DNA of 64,000 nt from JAVDCA01 sp963819385 (GCA_963819385.1 CAWFVV010000001.1:248001-312000); one strand, 5' to 3'. Positions 7,741-17,534 are shown, counted from the first letter of the stretch. Made by a program: numbers and translations. Notes: generated by a model not told the origin, from the sequence alone.

Positions 7741-8790
7741 CTATCGAGCGAGCGGCCCGCCGGCCGCCTTCCAGGCCGCGATCCCGCCCTTGAGATGGCA
7801 CGCGCCGGTGAGCCCGTGGTCCTGCGCGGCCTGCACCGCCATGGCGGAGCGCTCGCCGAACGCGCAGTAGAACACCAGCCGCTTCGAGGTCGCCTGGGCG
7901 AGCTCGTAGAGCAGCCCGCCGGGCTCGATGTTCTCCTTGAGCTTGCCGTAGGGCGCATGCAGCGAGCCCGGTATGACGCCGTGGCGCTCGCGCTCCGTGG
8001 TCTCGCGCAGATCGATCAGCGCCAGACCGGAAACCAGGTCGGGCGCGCCGACGAGCGCCATCGCCTGCGCGGCGGTGAGCGACCAGCCGCGCCGCTCGAT
8101 GGCGTCCTGCGCGAACCCGACCTTCATGTTGGCGGGCACCGCCACGTCCATCATCTTCGGGTTGGGCAGGTGCAGCTTGCTCATCAGGTCGGCATATTCG
8201 TCGGGCGACTTGACGCGCAGGCGCGGATTGAACGCCTTCTCCTCGCCGATGGTCGAGACCGTGTCGCCCTTGTAGTCGTGCGCCGGGAAGACCAGCGTCT
8301 CGTCCGGCAGCCGCAGCAGCTTGCCGAACAGCGACTCGTATTGCATGCGCGGGTCGCCGTTCTGGAAATCGGTGCGCCCGGTGCCGCGGATGAGCAGCGT
8401 GTCGCCGGTGAACACGCGATCCTGCATCACGAAACTGTAGGAATCGTCGGTGTGGCCGGGCGTGTAGAGCACGCCGAGCGCGAGCCCCTCGATGGTGAGC
8501 GCATCGCCCTCGGTGACGCGCATCGACACCACGTCGGCCTTGCTGTTCTCGCCCATGACGGTCACGCACTGCGTGCGGTCGCGCAGCGCGCCGATGCCGG
8601 TGATGTGGTCGGCATGCAGGTGGGTGTCGACCGCCTTGACGAGGTCGAGATCGAGTTCCTCGATGAGCTGCAGATAGCGCTCGACCTTCTCGAGGACGGG
8701 ATCGATGATCAGCGCCTCGCCGCCGCGGCGCGAGGCCATCAGATACGTGTAGGTGCCCGAGACGCCGTCATAGAGCTGGCGAAAGATCAT
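7741..8790 (-). CDS. ETHE1-like persulfide dioxygenase fused to rhodanese
   Basis: A 349-residue two-domain enzyme. Residues 1-235 are a metallo-beta-lactamase fold with THLHADH, GHTDDS, the ETHE1 signature TGDTLLIRGTGRTDF and HDYKG. The C-terminal ~100 residues are a rhodanese domain with active-site loop CAFGERS. Proteins of this architecture oxidise glutathione persulfide to sulfite and shuttle sulfane sulfur. ATG 8790 is preceded by GGAG; upstream in-frame sequence is Arg-rich non-coding. It follows a single-domain rhodanese gene after 53 bp and they probably form one operon. Confidence 0.9.
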   Translation of the reverse strand: MIFRQLYDGVSGTYTYLMASRRGGEALIIDPVLEKVERYLQLIEELDLDLVKAVDTHLHADHITGIGALRDRTQCVTVMGENSKADVVSMRVTEGDALTIEGLALGVLYTPGHTDDSYSFVMQDRVFTGDTLLIRGTGRTDFQNGDPRMQYESLFGKLLRLPDETLVFPAHDYKGDTVSTIGEEKAFNPRLRVKSPDEYADLMSKLHLPNPKMMDVAVPANMKVGFAQDAIERRGWSLTAAQAMALVGAPDLVSGLALIDLRETTERERHGVIPGSLHAPYGKLKENIEPGGLLYELAQATSKRLVFYCAFGERSAMAVQAAQDHGLTGACHLKGGIAAWKAAGGPLAR

Positions 8791-8843
8791 GTGCGATCTC
8801 CGGATCAGCGCGCGCGGCGGGCGTCGGTCCGCCGGTCGTCGCG

Positions 8844-9221
8844 CTATTTGTCGATCTGGCCTCCGCTCTCGGCCCAATCCTTGAAGGCGCCGAGGTTGTA
8901 GACGTGCTCGTAGCCGAGATCCTTGAGCAGCTTGCCGCTCAGCGCCGAGCGGCCGCCCGAGGCGCAATAGACGATCACGTTCTTGTCTTTGGCGAAGTTC
9001 TTGTCGTGTGATGGCAGCTCGGGATCGGCGCGGAAATCGAGCATGCCGCGCGAGACGTGCACGGCGCCCGCGATCTTGCCGCTCGCCTGCACCTCGGGCG
9101 CGTCGCGCACGTCGACGACGAGCGTGTTGCCTCCGGCGATCATGTCGCGCGCCTGCGCGGGCGTGATGCGCGGCACCGCGGCGTTCGCGGCGGCGATCAT
9201 GTCCTTCACGGAGGTTGCCAT
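8844..9221 (-). CDS. Single-domain rhodanese
   Basis: A 125-residue sulfurtransferase with the active-site loop CASGGRS (VIVYCASGGRSALS) and the substrate-side motif VVDVRDAPEVQ. It can carry sulfane sulfur as a cysteine persulfide and is the upstream gene of the ETHE1-rhodanese pair, pointing to sulfide/persulfide detoxification. ATG 9221 has an excellent AAGGAG 6-7 bp upstream; the same frame runs further back but over a promoter region. It is divergent from aidB, with 73 bp between the starts. Confidence 0.9.
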   Translation of the reverse strand: MATSVKDMIAAANAAVPRITPAQARDMIAGGNTLVVDVRDAPEVQASGKIAGAVHVSRGMLDFRADPELPSHDKNFAKDKNVIVYCASGGRSALSGKLLKDLGYEHVYNLGAFKDWAESGGQIDK

Positions 9222-9294
9222 GAAATTCTCCTTGGTCCGTTGGCGGCGCTCGGGCGTATTGTAAGCATATTTAAGGCCGTACGAGGACAGGCTG

Positions 9295-10925
9295 ATGCAC
9301 CAGATCACCAACCAGCCGCCGCCGCTCGAACCGTACGATCTTTTCGCCAGCGATACAGTGCTGCGCGAGGCGGTGGCACGCGAGCAGGCCGGTTTTGCAC
9401 AAGCGGAACTCGGCGCGCTCGGGCAGCGCCTCGGCGAACCCGACACCATCCGGCTCGGCTTCGAGGCGAACCGCAATCCGCCGACCCTGCGCGCATTCGA
9501 CCGCTACGGCCACCGCGTCGACGAGGTCGATTTCCATCCGGCCTGGCACAAATTGATGGAGATCGCGGTCGAGGCCGGGCTGCACGCGAGCCCATGGGCG
9601 CATCCGCGCGCCGGCGCGCATGTGGCGCGCGCCGCCGGCGCCTACATGCTGGGGCAGGTGGAGAGCGGGGTTTATTGCCCGATCGCGATGACCTACGGGT
9701 CGGTGCCGACACTGCGGCAGAACGCGGCGCTTGCCGCCGAATGGTTGCCGCTCATTTTCGCGCGCCGCCATGATCCGCGCTTCGTGCCGGCCGCGCAGAA
9801 AGGCTCGGCGCTCGTCGGCATGGCGATGACCGAGAACCAGGGCGGCTCGGATCTGCGCGCCAACACGACGCGCGCCGAGCCGGTCGCGCGCGCGGGCGGC
9901 CGCCGCGTTTTCCGCCTCAACGGCAACAAGTGGTTCATGTCGGCGCCGATGTGCGACGCCTTCCTGGTGCTCGCGCGCACCGATGCGGGCCTCGGTTGCT
10001 TCTTCGTGCCGCGCTGGACCGCGGACGGCGAGCGCAACGGCATCCATCTGGTGCGCCTCAAGGACAAGCTCGGCAACCGCTCGAACGCGTCGAGCGAGGT
10101 CGAGTTCGTCGACGCGCAGGGCGAGCTGATCGGCGAGGAGGGCCGCGGCATCCCGACCATCATCGAGATGGGCAACCACACGCGGCTCGACTGCGCCGTC
10201 GGCTCGGCCGCGCTGATGCGCCAGGCGGTCGCGCAGGCGATCTATCACGCGATGCATCGCGTCGCGTTCCAGAAAAAGCTCGTCGACCAGCCGCTGATGA
10301 CCAACGTGCTCGCCGATCTGGCGCTCGAGTCCGAGGCCGCGACGATGCTCGCGCTGCGCCTCGCGCGCGCCTACGACGAGACGGGCGAGGCCGCGGCGGT
10401 GTGGCGGCGCGTCGTGACGCCGGCGGCCAAATTCTGGATCTGCAAGCGCGCGCCCGCGCTCGCGGGCGAGGCGATGGAGGTGCTGGGCGGCAGCGGCTAC
10501 GTCGAGGAGTGCGTGCTGCCGCGCCTCTACCGCGAGGCGCCGGTCAATTCGATCTGGGAAGGCTCCGGCAACGTGATGTGCCTCGACGTGCTGCGCGCGA
10601 TCGAGCGCACGCCGGGCGCCGCCGATGCGCTCGCCCAGGAGCTCGCCGACGGCGCGGCGGCGGATGCGCGCATGAAGGCGTTCGTCGCGCGCTGGCGCGC
10701 CGGCTCGCGGGCCGTGAGCACGGCGACGAGGCGCAGGCGCGGGCGCTTACGCGCGACTTGGTGCTGGCGCTGCAGGCCGCGCTGCTGCTACGTCACGCGC
10801 CGGCGGCGGTCGCGGACGCCTTCTGCGCGTCGCGGCTCTCAGGTGAGGGCGGCGTGTTCGGCGTGCTGCCGAGCGGCGTCGATGCGCGCGCGATCGTCGC
10901 GCGCGCGGCGCCGCGGCCGCATTGA
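9295..10925 (+). pseudogene. aidB: AidB-type acyl-CoA dehydrogenase, frameshifted
   Basis: An AidB family flavoprotein (isovaleryl-CoA dehydrogenase homologue; E. coli AidB, about 540 residues, binds DNA and is induced by alkylation damage). AMTENQGGSD, NGNKWFMSAP and LGGSGYVEE are the expected FAD/substrate segments. Frame 1 from 9295 matches to about residue 465 and then loses similarity; the expected end (REHGDEAQARAL, AAVADAFCASRL) is in frame 3 and stops at 10925. One missing C near 10690-10692 restores a ~543-residue protein. Uncorrected, frame 1 runs on to 11409 as nonsense. Either a recent mutation or a consensus error. Confidence 0.82.
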
Positions 10926-10985
10926 GATGGTTTGTGTCGTGGCACGGCGCCTGCGCTCCCTCTCCCCGCAGGGGAGAGGGTTAAG

Positions 10986-12194
10986 TCAGATCACGGAATG
11001 CCGGTGCGCGGCAGGTTCGCGGTGGTGGTGGGGCCCGATCGAGCCCGTGATGTCGGCGCGCGGGCCGGGTGCCGCGGTGGCAGCCGGCGTCGCGGGAGCG
11101 CCCGGCGCATCGGAGCCGAAGCTCGACGGGCTCGGCACCGGCAGGCCGCCGTCGATCACGCCGGACGACGGCCCGATCTCGTGCGGCCACACCGAGAGCG
11201 GCGGCAGCGGGATCTCGCCGCGGCCGAGATGGCGGCGCGCGCGCGGCGCCGGACGCGCCAGCGTGAACTGCGGTCCGAGCGGCTGTACGAGGCCGAAATT
11301 CTGCGGGCTCGGCGCCGCCAGCGCCGGCGGTTCGCTCAAGGCCTGCATGTCGGTGTCGGCGCCCGGCCAGTTCAGGCGCGCGGTCGGCGTGCCGGCCGGC
11401 ACCCACTGATCGGGCGTGGTCGGCGTCTTCGGCTGCGTCGCGCTCGCCGGCACCACCTGGACGATCTTGTAGCCGCGCCGCTTGAGCTCGCGCAGGAGCT
11501 GCGGAAGCATCAGCGCGGTGCGCGGCTGGATGTCGTGCAGCAGCAGCACGCCCTTGTGGTGCTGCTCGAGCCGCATCAGCGCGCGGCGCATCACCTCGGA
11601 CGAGCTGATGTGCGTCCAATCGTCGGCCGGGAAATCGGCGCTCCACACCATGAGCCCGCGCGAGGCGAGGAATTTCTCCGGCGTCTCGGCGCGCAGCAGG
11701 CCCGGGATGCGGAAGAACGGCGCGACCTTGGCGGGATCGCCGAGCGCGGCGCCGACCGACGCGATGCCGTCGTCGACTTCCTTCTGCACCTGCTCCGCCG
11801 ACATGCGCTGGAAGCGCAGCGGATGGTTCTGGCTGTGCGTGCCGATGGTGTGGCCGGCCTCGTAGATCTTCCTGACCATGTCCGGATAGGCCTGCGCCAT
11901 CCGGCCGACCATGAAGTAGGTCGCCTTCGTGCATTGCGACGCGAGCGTCTCGAGCACGCGCGCCGAGTACGGCGGCAGCGGGCCGTCGTCGAAGGTCAGC
12001 ACCACCTCGTGGTCCTGCAGCGGCAGGCTCTGGTGATACTGCATGGTGCCGATGCGCGGGTGCTCGGCCGGATCGACCACGATCACGCGGCTCACGCCGA
12101 GCGCATCCGGATTGCCGGGGCAATCGGTCGCGGCTGCCGCCGGGACGCTTAGGCCGATAACGAGCAGCAGACCGAACAGGGCACGAACGCGCAT
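10986..12194 (-). CDS. Exported polysaccharide deacetylase (NodB domain)
   Basis: A 402-residue secreted protein with signal MRVRALFGLLLVIGLSVPAAA. The NodB domain (about 60-235) has all five motifs: TFDDGP, the metal pair in THSQNHP, FFRIPG, DDWTH and LLHDIQ. These Zn/Co-dependent enzymes remove acetyl groups from peptidoglycan or chitin-like polymers. A ~165-residue Pro/Ala/Gly-rich tail ending in a His-rich segment (PHHHREPAAHRH) extends past the domain and looks disordered. It is followed on the same strand by a second deacetylase gene upstream (12371-13192); the two are paralogues. Confidence 0.85.
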   Translation of the reverse strand: MRVRALFGLLLVIGLSVPAAAATDCPGNPDALGVSRVIVVDPAEHPRIGTMQYHQSLPLQDHEVVLTFDDGPLPPYSARVLETLASQCTKATYFMVGRMAQAYPDMVRKIYEAGHTIGTHSQNHPLRFQRMSAEQVQKEVDDGIASVGAALGDPAKVAPFFRIPGLLRAETPEKFLASRGLMVWSADFPADDWTHISSSEVMRRALMRLEQHHKGVLLLHDIQPRTALMLPQLLRELKRRGYKIVQVVPASATQPKTPTTPDQWVPAGTPTARLNWPGADTDMQALSEPPALAAPSPQNFGLVQPLGPQFTLARPAPRARRHLGRGEIPLPPLSVWPHEIGPSSGVIDGGLPVPSPSSFGSDAPGAPATPAATAAPGPRADITGSIGPHHHREPAAHRHSVI

Positions 12195-12370
12195 CTTTCA
12201 GCAAAACCTTCTCGACTGGGCGGCCACACTAGGGCCTCAAGGGGCGCTCGGCCAAATTCATCATCGGTTAGGCATAAGATTTTGTTAACAGCGTGGACTT
12301 GGGGTGACATGACGTGCGGCAAGATTGTGCACAGCCTCACGCCGGCCGGCCGACATGAACGAACGTTAAT

Positions 12371-13192
12371 TCAGTCACCCGGCACGATGTGCACGACGTG
12401 ATAGCCGCGCGCCTTGATGGCGCGCAAGAAGGCCGGAAGCATCCGGGCGGTCTCGGCCTTGGTGTCGTGAAACAGGATGATGCCGCGCCCCGCACTGTCG
12501 AGGCGCTGCAGGATGAGCGCCAGCTCCTGCTCGGGCGTCATCGGATTCCAATCGCTCGCCCACAGGTCGGCGCCGAACACGACGAGGCCGCGCGCCTGCA
12601 TGCGCCCGAGCAAGGCGGGCGAGGCCGCAAAGCCCGGGAAGCGAAAGAACGGCGTGTGCGGCTTGGCGGGATGCTGGCTCGCTTCTTTGTCGTCGCCGTA
12701 AGCCGCGCGATCGACCGCCGCGATGCCGCGATCGATTTCCGCGTCGGCGGCCGCAAGGCTCATCCTGCTGAGCAGCGGATGCGCGAACGTGTGGTAGGCG
12801 ATCGTGTGTCCCTCGCTGAGCTCGCGGCGCGCGAGCGCGGGCGCCGCGAGCGCGTTGCGGCCGAGCAGGAAGAACGTCGCGCGCACGCATTCGCGCTTGA
12901 GCGCGTCGAGCACCTTCGGCGTGGTGCCGGGCCAAGGGCCGTCGTCGAACGTGAGCACCACTTCCTTCGCGGCGAGCGGCAGCGTGCTCGGAAACTGTTT
13001 GCGCCCGACGCGCGGCGTGGTTGCGATACTGACATGCAGCACGCGCGCCGTGCCGAGCGCATCGGGATTGCGCGGACAGTTTTGCGCCGTTGCGGGCAGC
13101 GCCAGCAGCGCGCCGGCCACGATCGTCGATGCCTGCGTCAATGCCCGCGTCAATGTTCGGATCACGCTGCGCTTACCTTGTGCGATAGCCAT
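12371..13192 (-). CDS. Exported polysaccharide deacetylase, second copy
   Basis: A 273-residue NodB-domain protein sharing the start of the mature region (NCPRNPDALGTARVLHV) and all motifs with the downstream paralogue: TFDDGPWPGTTP, HTFAHP, FFRFPG, SDWNP and ILFHDTK. It lacks the long Pro-rich tail. The signal peptide is SVIRTLTRALTQASTIVAGALLALPATAQ. ATG 13192 is favoured; ATG 13213 is the alternative, and neither has a strong Shine-Dalgarno. The tandem pair probably arose by duplication and may target different cell-envelope polymers. Confidence 0.82.
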   Translation of the reverse strand: MAIAQGKRSVIRTLTRALTQASTIVAGALLALPATAQNCPRNPDALGTARVLHVSIATTPRVGRKQFPSTLPLAAKEVVLTFDDGPWPGTTPKVLDALKRECVRATFFLLGRNALAAPALARRELSEGHTIAYHTFAHPLLSRMSLAAADAEIDRGIAAVDRAAYGDDKEASQHPAKPHTPFFRFPGFAASPALLGRMQARGLVVFGADLWASDWNPMTPEQELALILQRLDSAGRGIILFHDTKAETARMLPAFLRAIKARGYHVVHIVPGD

Positions 13193-13452
13193 TTCGGACG
13201 GCCCGCCGGCCATTTTCAGATCGAGAATGCTCGTGTCGGTAGTATCGCGCGGCGAGATGCATATCCCGGGACGCATCGGTGCGCGAGGTGGTGCGGCACG
13301 ACGCCGCTTAAAGCCTTGTGGCGTGTCGATTTTGCGGCCCGGCCGGCCGCACAATCCTCGCGGCATCGACCGGGCATTAACACTTCCCGCGGTACAACGC
13401 AGACGGGTCGGAACACGCCTTCCAGCACCGGACGGCGACTGTCGAGCATCAC

Positions 13453-15630
13453 ATGGGCACCCCGGACAAGAGAGGACGCAGGCGGCGCCAGACCCCGCGT
13501 CTGCTCGCGCCGTTTGCCCTCGTGGTGCTCTCCGCGTTCGCGGCCTGCGCGATCTTCGGCTATGTGCTCGCGCGCGAGAGCGACGTGCATCACCAGGAGC
13601 AGCGGCGCGCCGCGCTGCTCGGCGTGGTCGACGAGTTTCGCACCGTCTTCGCCGACATGACGTATCGCGCGACGCGCGATCTCGCGGTCGCGGGCCTCGA
13701 CGATGCGCGCGGGCTTGCGCGCGCGCTCGAGCCGGTCGGGCTTTCGCGCTACAGCCCCGAGCGCGCCGCGTTGATCGACGCCAAGGATGCGGTGCTCGCC
13801 GCGTTTCCGCGCGACAGCGCGATGCCGGCGTCGGTGCTGCGCGTGATCAAGGATTTCCGCGCCGGCCACGCCGATCAGGGCGGCGCCGGCGCGAGCGGGA
13901 GCGTGGACGCGGGCGCCGACATGCCGGTCGCGACCGAGGTGATCATGCTCGATGGCGCACCCGCGCTGATCGCGGTCGCGCCGGTGCGCGTCGCCGACGC
14001 AGGCGAGCGCGTTGACGCGCGCGCGCCGCTGCTGGTGCGGGTGAAGCGGCTCGACGCCGGGCTGATCGGTGCGTTCGAGCGCATGTCGGGCGTCAGCGGG
14101 CTCGCGTTCGACGCGGTCGCGCCGCAGGACGATCGCGACGTGCAGTCGCTGCTCGACCCGCAGGGCCGTATCATCTCCTGGCTGAGCTGGAAGCGCGAGC
14201 ATCCGACCATGGACGCGGTGGTGCGCATCGTGCCGCTGCTCGGCGCCGTCGGCGCCTGCCTCATCGCCTTCGCGTCGATGGCGATCCGCCAGCTCGCCAC
14301 CGCGACCCAGCAGCTCGCCGCGAGCGAGGCCGAGGCGCACAAGATCGCCTACGAGGATCCGGCCACCGGCCTGCCCAACCGGCGCATGATGTCGGACCTG
14401 CTCGACGCCGCGCTCGCCGAGGGCGGCGGCGCGAGCTTCGCGCTCATCGACGTCGACGGCTTCGCGGATCTCGCCGAGACGCTCGGCGAGCAGGGCAGCG
14501 ACGAGCTGCTCGCCGCGGTCGGTGAGCGGCTGCGCGCCGTCATGCCGAGCGACGTGACGCTCGGCCGCGTCGGGCCGTCCGAGTTCGCCTTCGTGGTGAT
14601 CGAGGCCGAGCCGACCCAGGTGGTGGCGGCCGCGCAGGCCGGCGTCAAGGTGATGACGCGGCCGCTGTGGATCGCCAACCAGTCGGTGCAGACCGGGGTC
14701 ACGGTTGGTCTCGTGCATGCGCCCGAGGATGGCGACACGCGCGAGGAGCTCAACCGCCGCGCCGATCTCGCGCGCCGTTCGCTCGAGCGCGGCGGCTCGG
14801 TGCGCATCGCGGGCTTCGATGCCGACATGGAGCAGGAATTCCAGGACCGCCTGTTCATCAAGCGCGAGCTGCGCCGCGCGCTCGCCGAGCAGGGCTTCGA
14901 CGTGCACTACCAGCCGATCGTCGCGGCCGAGGGGCAGCGCATCGTCGGCGTCGAGGCGCTGCTGCGCTGGAACCATCCGGTCCGCGGCATGATCCCGCCG
15001 AGCGAGTTCATTCCGGTCGCCGAGCAGACCGGCCTGATGCCGCAGCTCGGCGAGTTCGTGCTGCGCCGCGCGCTGGCCGATGCGGTGCAGTGGCGCGACG
15101 TCTACGTCGCGGTCAACATGTCGCCCAACCAGATGCGCGACCGCGGCATCGTGAACCTCGTCGCCGCCGTGCTCGCCGACACCGGCATGCCGGCCGAGCG
15201 CGTGATGCTCGAGGTCACCGAAGGCGTGCTGATCGACAATCCGGACGAGGCCAAGGAGCGGCTCGCGCAATTGCGCGCGCTCGGCCTCAAGATCGCGCTC
15301 GACGACTTCGGCTCGGGCTATTCGAGCCTGAGCTATCTGCGCCGCTTCCCGATCGACAAGCTCAAGATCGACAAGGAGTTCGTCGCCCCGCTCGGCCGTT
15401 CGGCGGACGGCGGCGTGATCATCCAGGCCATCATGGCGCTCGGCCGCGCCCTCGGCCTGATGGTGCTGTGCGAGGGCGTCGAGACCGAGGAGCAGCGCAT
15501 CCTGCTGCGCCTCGCCGGCTGCGACGAGATGCAGGGCTTCCTGTTCTCCAAGCCGGTGCCGCGCGCCGCCATCGAGGGCCTGATCGCGGCCCAGCAGCAG
15601 AGCGTCGAGGCGCGCCGCGCGAGCGCGTGA
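13453..15630 (+). CDS. GGDEF-EAL c-di-GMP protein, GGDEF site degenerate
   Basis: A 725-residue membrane signalling protein. One N-terminal helix (LLAPFALVVLSAFAACAIFGYVLA), a periplasmic sensor resembling CHASE4, a second helix near residue 260 (AVVRIVPLLGAVGACLIAF), then GGDEF and EAL domains. The synthase signature reads GPSEF (374-378) instead of GG(D/E)EF, so cyclase activity should be lost. The EAL domain keeps VEALLRW (EAL 501-503), NMSPNQ, LEVTE, DDFGSGYSSLSYL, KIDKEF and CEGVE, so it should be an active c-di-GMP phosphodiesterase. The degenerate domain may sense GTP. Monocistronic, followed by a REP hairpin. Confidence 0.92.
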   Translation: MGTPDKRGRRRRQTPRLLAPFALVVLSAFAACAIFGYVLARESDVHHQEQRRAALLGVVDEFRTVFADMTYRATRDLAVAGLDDARGLARALEPVGLSRYSPERAALIDAKDAVLAAFPRDSAMPASVLRVIKDFRAGHADQGGAGASGSVDAGADMPVATEVIMLDGAPALIAVAPVRVADAGERVDARAPLLVRVKRLDAGLIGAFERMSGVSGLAFDAVAPQDDRDVQSLLDPQGRIISWLSWKREHPTMDAVVRIVPLLGAVGACLIAFASMAIRQLATATQQLAASEAEAHKIAYEDPATGLPNRRMMSDLLDAALAEGGGASFALIDVDGFADLAETLGEQGSDELLAAVGERLRAVMPSDVTLGRVGPSEFAFVVIEAEPTQVVAAAQAGVKVMTRPLWIANQSVQTGVTVGLVHAPEDGDTREELNRRADLARRSLERGGSVRIAGFDADMEQEFQDRLFIKRELRRALAEQGFDVHYQPIVAAEGQRIVGVEALLRWNHPVRGMIPPSEFIPVAEQTGLMPQLGEFVLRRALADAVQWRDVYVAVNMSPNQMRDRGIVNLVAAVLADTGMPAERVMLEVTEGVLIDNPDEAKERLAQLRALGLKIALDDFGSGYSSLSYLRRFPIDKLKIDKEFVAPLGRSADGGVIIQAIMALGRALGLMVLCEGVETEEQRILLRLAGCDEMQGFLFSKPVPRAAIEGLIAAQQQSVEARRASA

Positions 15631-15671
15631 CGGCGGCGCGGCGCTGACTTAGTATCTCCACCAATGACAGC

Positions 15672-15798
15672 GTCATGCCCCGCGAAAGCGGGCGTAGGGT
15701 GGGTTGAGCGAAGCGAAACCCGCCGGCTGAATCAGCCATGATGGGTTACGGCGCTTCGCGCCTAACCCATCCTACGCGCCGCTTTCGCGGGCGATGAC
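15672..15798. repeat. Nested REP hairpin, family B copy 1
   Basis: A long inverted repeat between two genes. The outer arms GTCATGCCCCGCGAAAGCGG / CCGCTTTCGCGGGCGATGAC enclose inner arms built from GTAGGGTGGGTTGAGCGAAG and CGCCTAACCCATCCTAC. The same TGGGTT...AACCCA core recurs at 57457-57576. Confidence 0.8.
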
Positions 15799-15822
15799 GG
15801 CGGAGAGAACGGAAACGCCGCC

Positions 15823-16995
15823 ATGATCCCCAATACCTGGTCCGGCTTCGACTTCGGCCTCGGCGAGGACGCCGAGCGTCTGCGCGAGACGGTGCGCGCG
15901 TTCTCGCAGGACGAGATCGCGCCGCGCGCCGAGGAGATCGATCGCAGCAACACGTTCCCGCGCGACCTGTGGCCGCGCATGGGCGCACTCGGCCTGCACG
16001 GCATCACGGTCGAGGAGGAGCTCGGCGGCTCCGGGCTCGGCTATCTCGAACATTGCGTCGCAATGGAAGAAGTCTCGCGCGCTTCGGCGTCGGTGGGGCT
16101 CTCCTACGGCGCGCATTCGAACCTGTGCGTCAACCAGATCCGCCGCAACGGCACCGCCGAGCAGAAGCAGCGCTATCTGCCCAAGCTGATCTCCGGCGAG
16201 CATGTCGGCGCGCTCGCGATGTCGGAGCCGGGCGCAGGCTCCGACGTGATCTCGATGCGGACGCGCGCCGACAAGCGCGGCGAGCACTACGTGCTCAATG
16301 GCTCGAAATTCTGGATCACCAACGGGCCCGAAGCCGAGACGCTCGTGGTCTACGCCAAGACCGACCCGAACGCGGGCGCGCGCGGCATAACGGCGTTCCT
16401 GATCGAGAAGGGCTTCAAGGGCTTCTCGACCGCGCAGAAGCTCGACAAGCTCGGCATGCGCGGCTCCGACACGTGCGAGCTGGTGTTCCAGGACTGCGAG
16501 GTGCCGGCCGAGAACGTGCTCGGTGAGGTCGGGCAGGGCGTCAACGTGCTGATGTCGGGGCTCGACTACGAGCGCGTGGTGCTCGCCGCCGGACCGCTCG
16601 GCATCATGCAGGCGTGCCTCGACGCCGTGATCCCGTACGTGCACGAGAGGAAGCAGTTCGGGCAGCCGATCGGCTCGTTCCAGCTCATGCAGGGCAAGCT
16701 CGCCGACATGTACGTGACGATGAATGCCGCGAAATCCTACGTCTACGCGGTGGCGCGCGCGTGCGACGCCGGCCGCACCACGCGCGAGGACGCGGCGGGC
16801 GCAATCCTCTACGCGGCCGAGCGCGCGACCGCGGTCGCGCTCGACGCCATCCAGTGCCTCGGCGGCAACGGCTACATCAACGATTATCCGACCGGCCGCC
16901 TGCTGCGCGACGCCAAGCTCTACGAGATCGGCGCCGGCACGAGCGAGATCAGGCGGATGCTGATCGGCCGGGAGATTTTCGACAAGACCGGCTGA
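15823..16995 (+). CDS. ivd: Isovaleryl-CoA dehydrogenase
   Basis: A 390-residue FAD enzyme of leucine catabolism converting isovaleryl-CoA to 3-methylcrotonyl-CoA and passing electrons to ETF. LAMSEPGAGSDVISM and FWITNGPEAETLVVYAKT are FAD-domain segments, and ERKQFGQPIGSFQLMQGKLADM and QCLGGNGYINDYPTGRLLRDAKLYEIGAGTSEIRR-type segments are typical of IVD. The presumed catalytic glutamate lies in GLDYERVVL, its position in IVD rather than in MCAD. The next enzyme's beta subunit (mccB) is 31 kb away at 47998, so the leucine genes are dispersed here. Confidence 0.92.
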   Translation: MIPNTWSGFDFGLGEDAERLRETVRAFSQDEIAPRAEEIDRSNTFPRDLWPRMGALGLHGITVEEELGGSGLGYLEHCVAMEEVSRASASVGLSYGAHSNLCVNQIRRNGTAEQKQRYLPKLISGEHVGALAMSEPGAGSDVISMRTRADKRGEHYVLNGSKFWITNGPEAETLVVYAKTDPNAGARGITAFLIEKGFKGFSTAQKLDKLGMRGSDTCELVFQDCEVPAENVLGEVGQGVNVLMSGLDYERVVLAAGPLGIMQACLDAVIPYVHERKQFGQPIGSFQLMQGKLADMYVTMNAAKSYVYAVARACDAGRTTREDAAGAILYAAERATAVALDAIQCLGGNGYINDYPTGRLLRDAKLYEIGAGTSEIRRMLIGREIFDKTG

Positions 16996-17057
16996 GCCAT
17001 TGCGCCGTCACGGTCGGCGGGTAAGTTGGCAGCGGCTCAAAGCAAAGGATCGCGCCG

Positions 17058-17534
17058 ATGAACCGTCGATTGCTGCCGCTTGCCGCGCTCGCCTTCGCGC
17101 TCTTCTGTGGCGCCCCGCCGAGCCTTGCGGCCGGCCAGGACGACGGCACGGCGATCCGCGCCTGCGCCGCCAAATACGCCGACAATGTCGACGAGGCGGA
17201 GCGGCGCTGCATCTTCGCGATCGTCGCCGATCCCTGCACCATGATGCCCGCCAACCAGACCACCGTGGCGACCGCCGAGTGCTACGGCCGCGAGGGCAAG
17301 ATCTGGGACGCGATGCTCAACGAGAACTTCCGCGCCCTGGGCGAGGACCTCGACGACGGCCAGAAGGCGAAGCTGCGCGACATGCAGCGCGCCTGGATCG
17401 CGTATCGGGACACGACCTGCGGCTTCTACCGCGACAAGATCCGCGGCACGCTGGCGACCACCATGGCGGCGGCGTGCGTCGCGCGCGAGACCGCGCGGCG
17501 CGCCCTGCTGCTCAAGCTCTTCCAGGGTCTGTAA
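17058..17534 (+). CDS. LprI-like secreted protein (DUF1311)
   Basis: A 158-residue exported protein with signal LPLAALAFALFCGAPPSLAAG. The LprI/DUF1311 domain has the typical spaced cysteines and the segment LRDMQRAWIAYRDTTCGFY. LprI in Mycobacterium inhibits lysozyme, but most proteobacterial homologues are uncharacterised. Six cysteines could form three disulfides in the periplasm. It is followed after about 50 bp by a tandem palindrome (17585-17620) and the IS-interrupted region. Confidence 0.82.
   Translation: MNRRLLPLAALAFALFCGAPPSLAAGQDDGTAIRACAAKYADNVDEAERRCIFAIVADPCTMMPANQTTVATAECYGREGKIWDAMLNENFRALGEDLDDGQKAKLRDMQRAWIAYRDTTCGFYRDKIRGTLATTMAAACVARETARRALLLKLFQGL

Noticed and set aside
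13216..15270. 684-codon minus-strand frame
   Set aside because: Arg/His/Asp-rich composition typical of a shadow of the GGDEF-EAL gene on the other strand.
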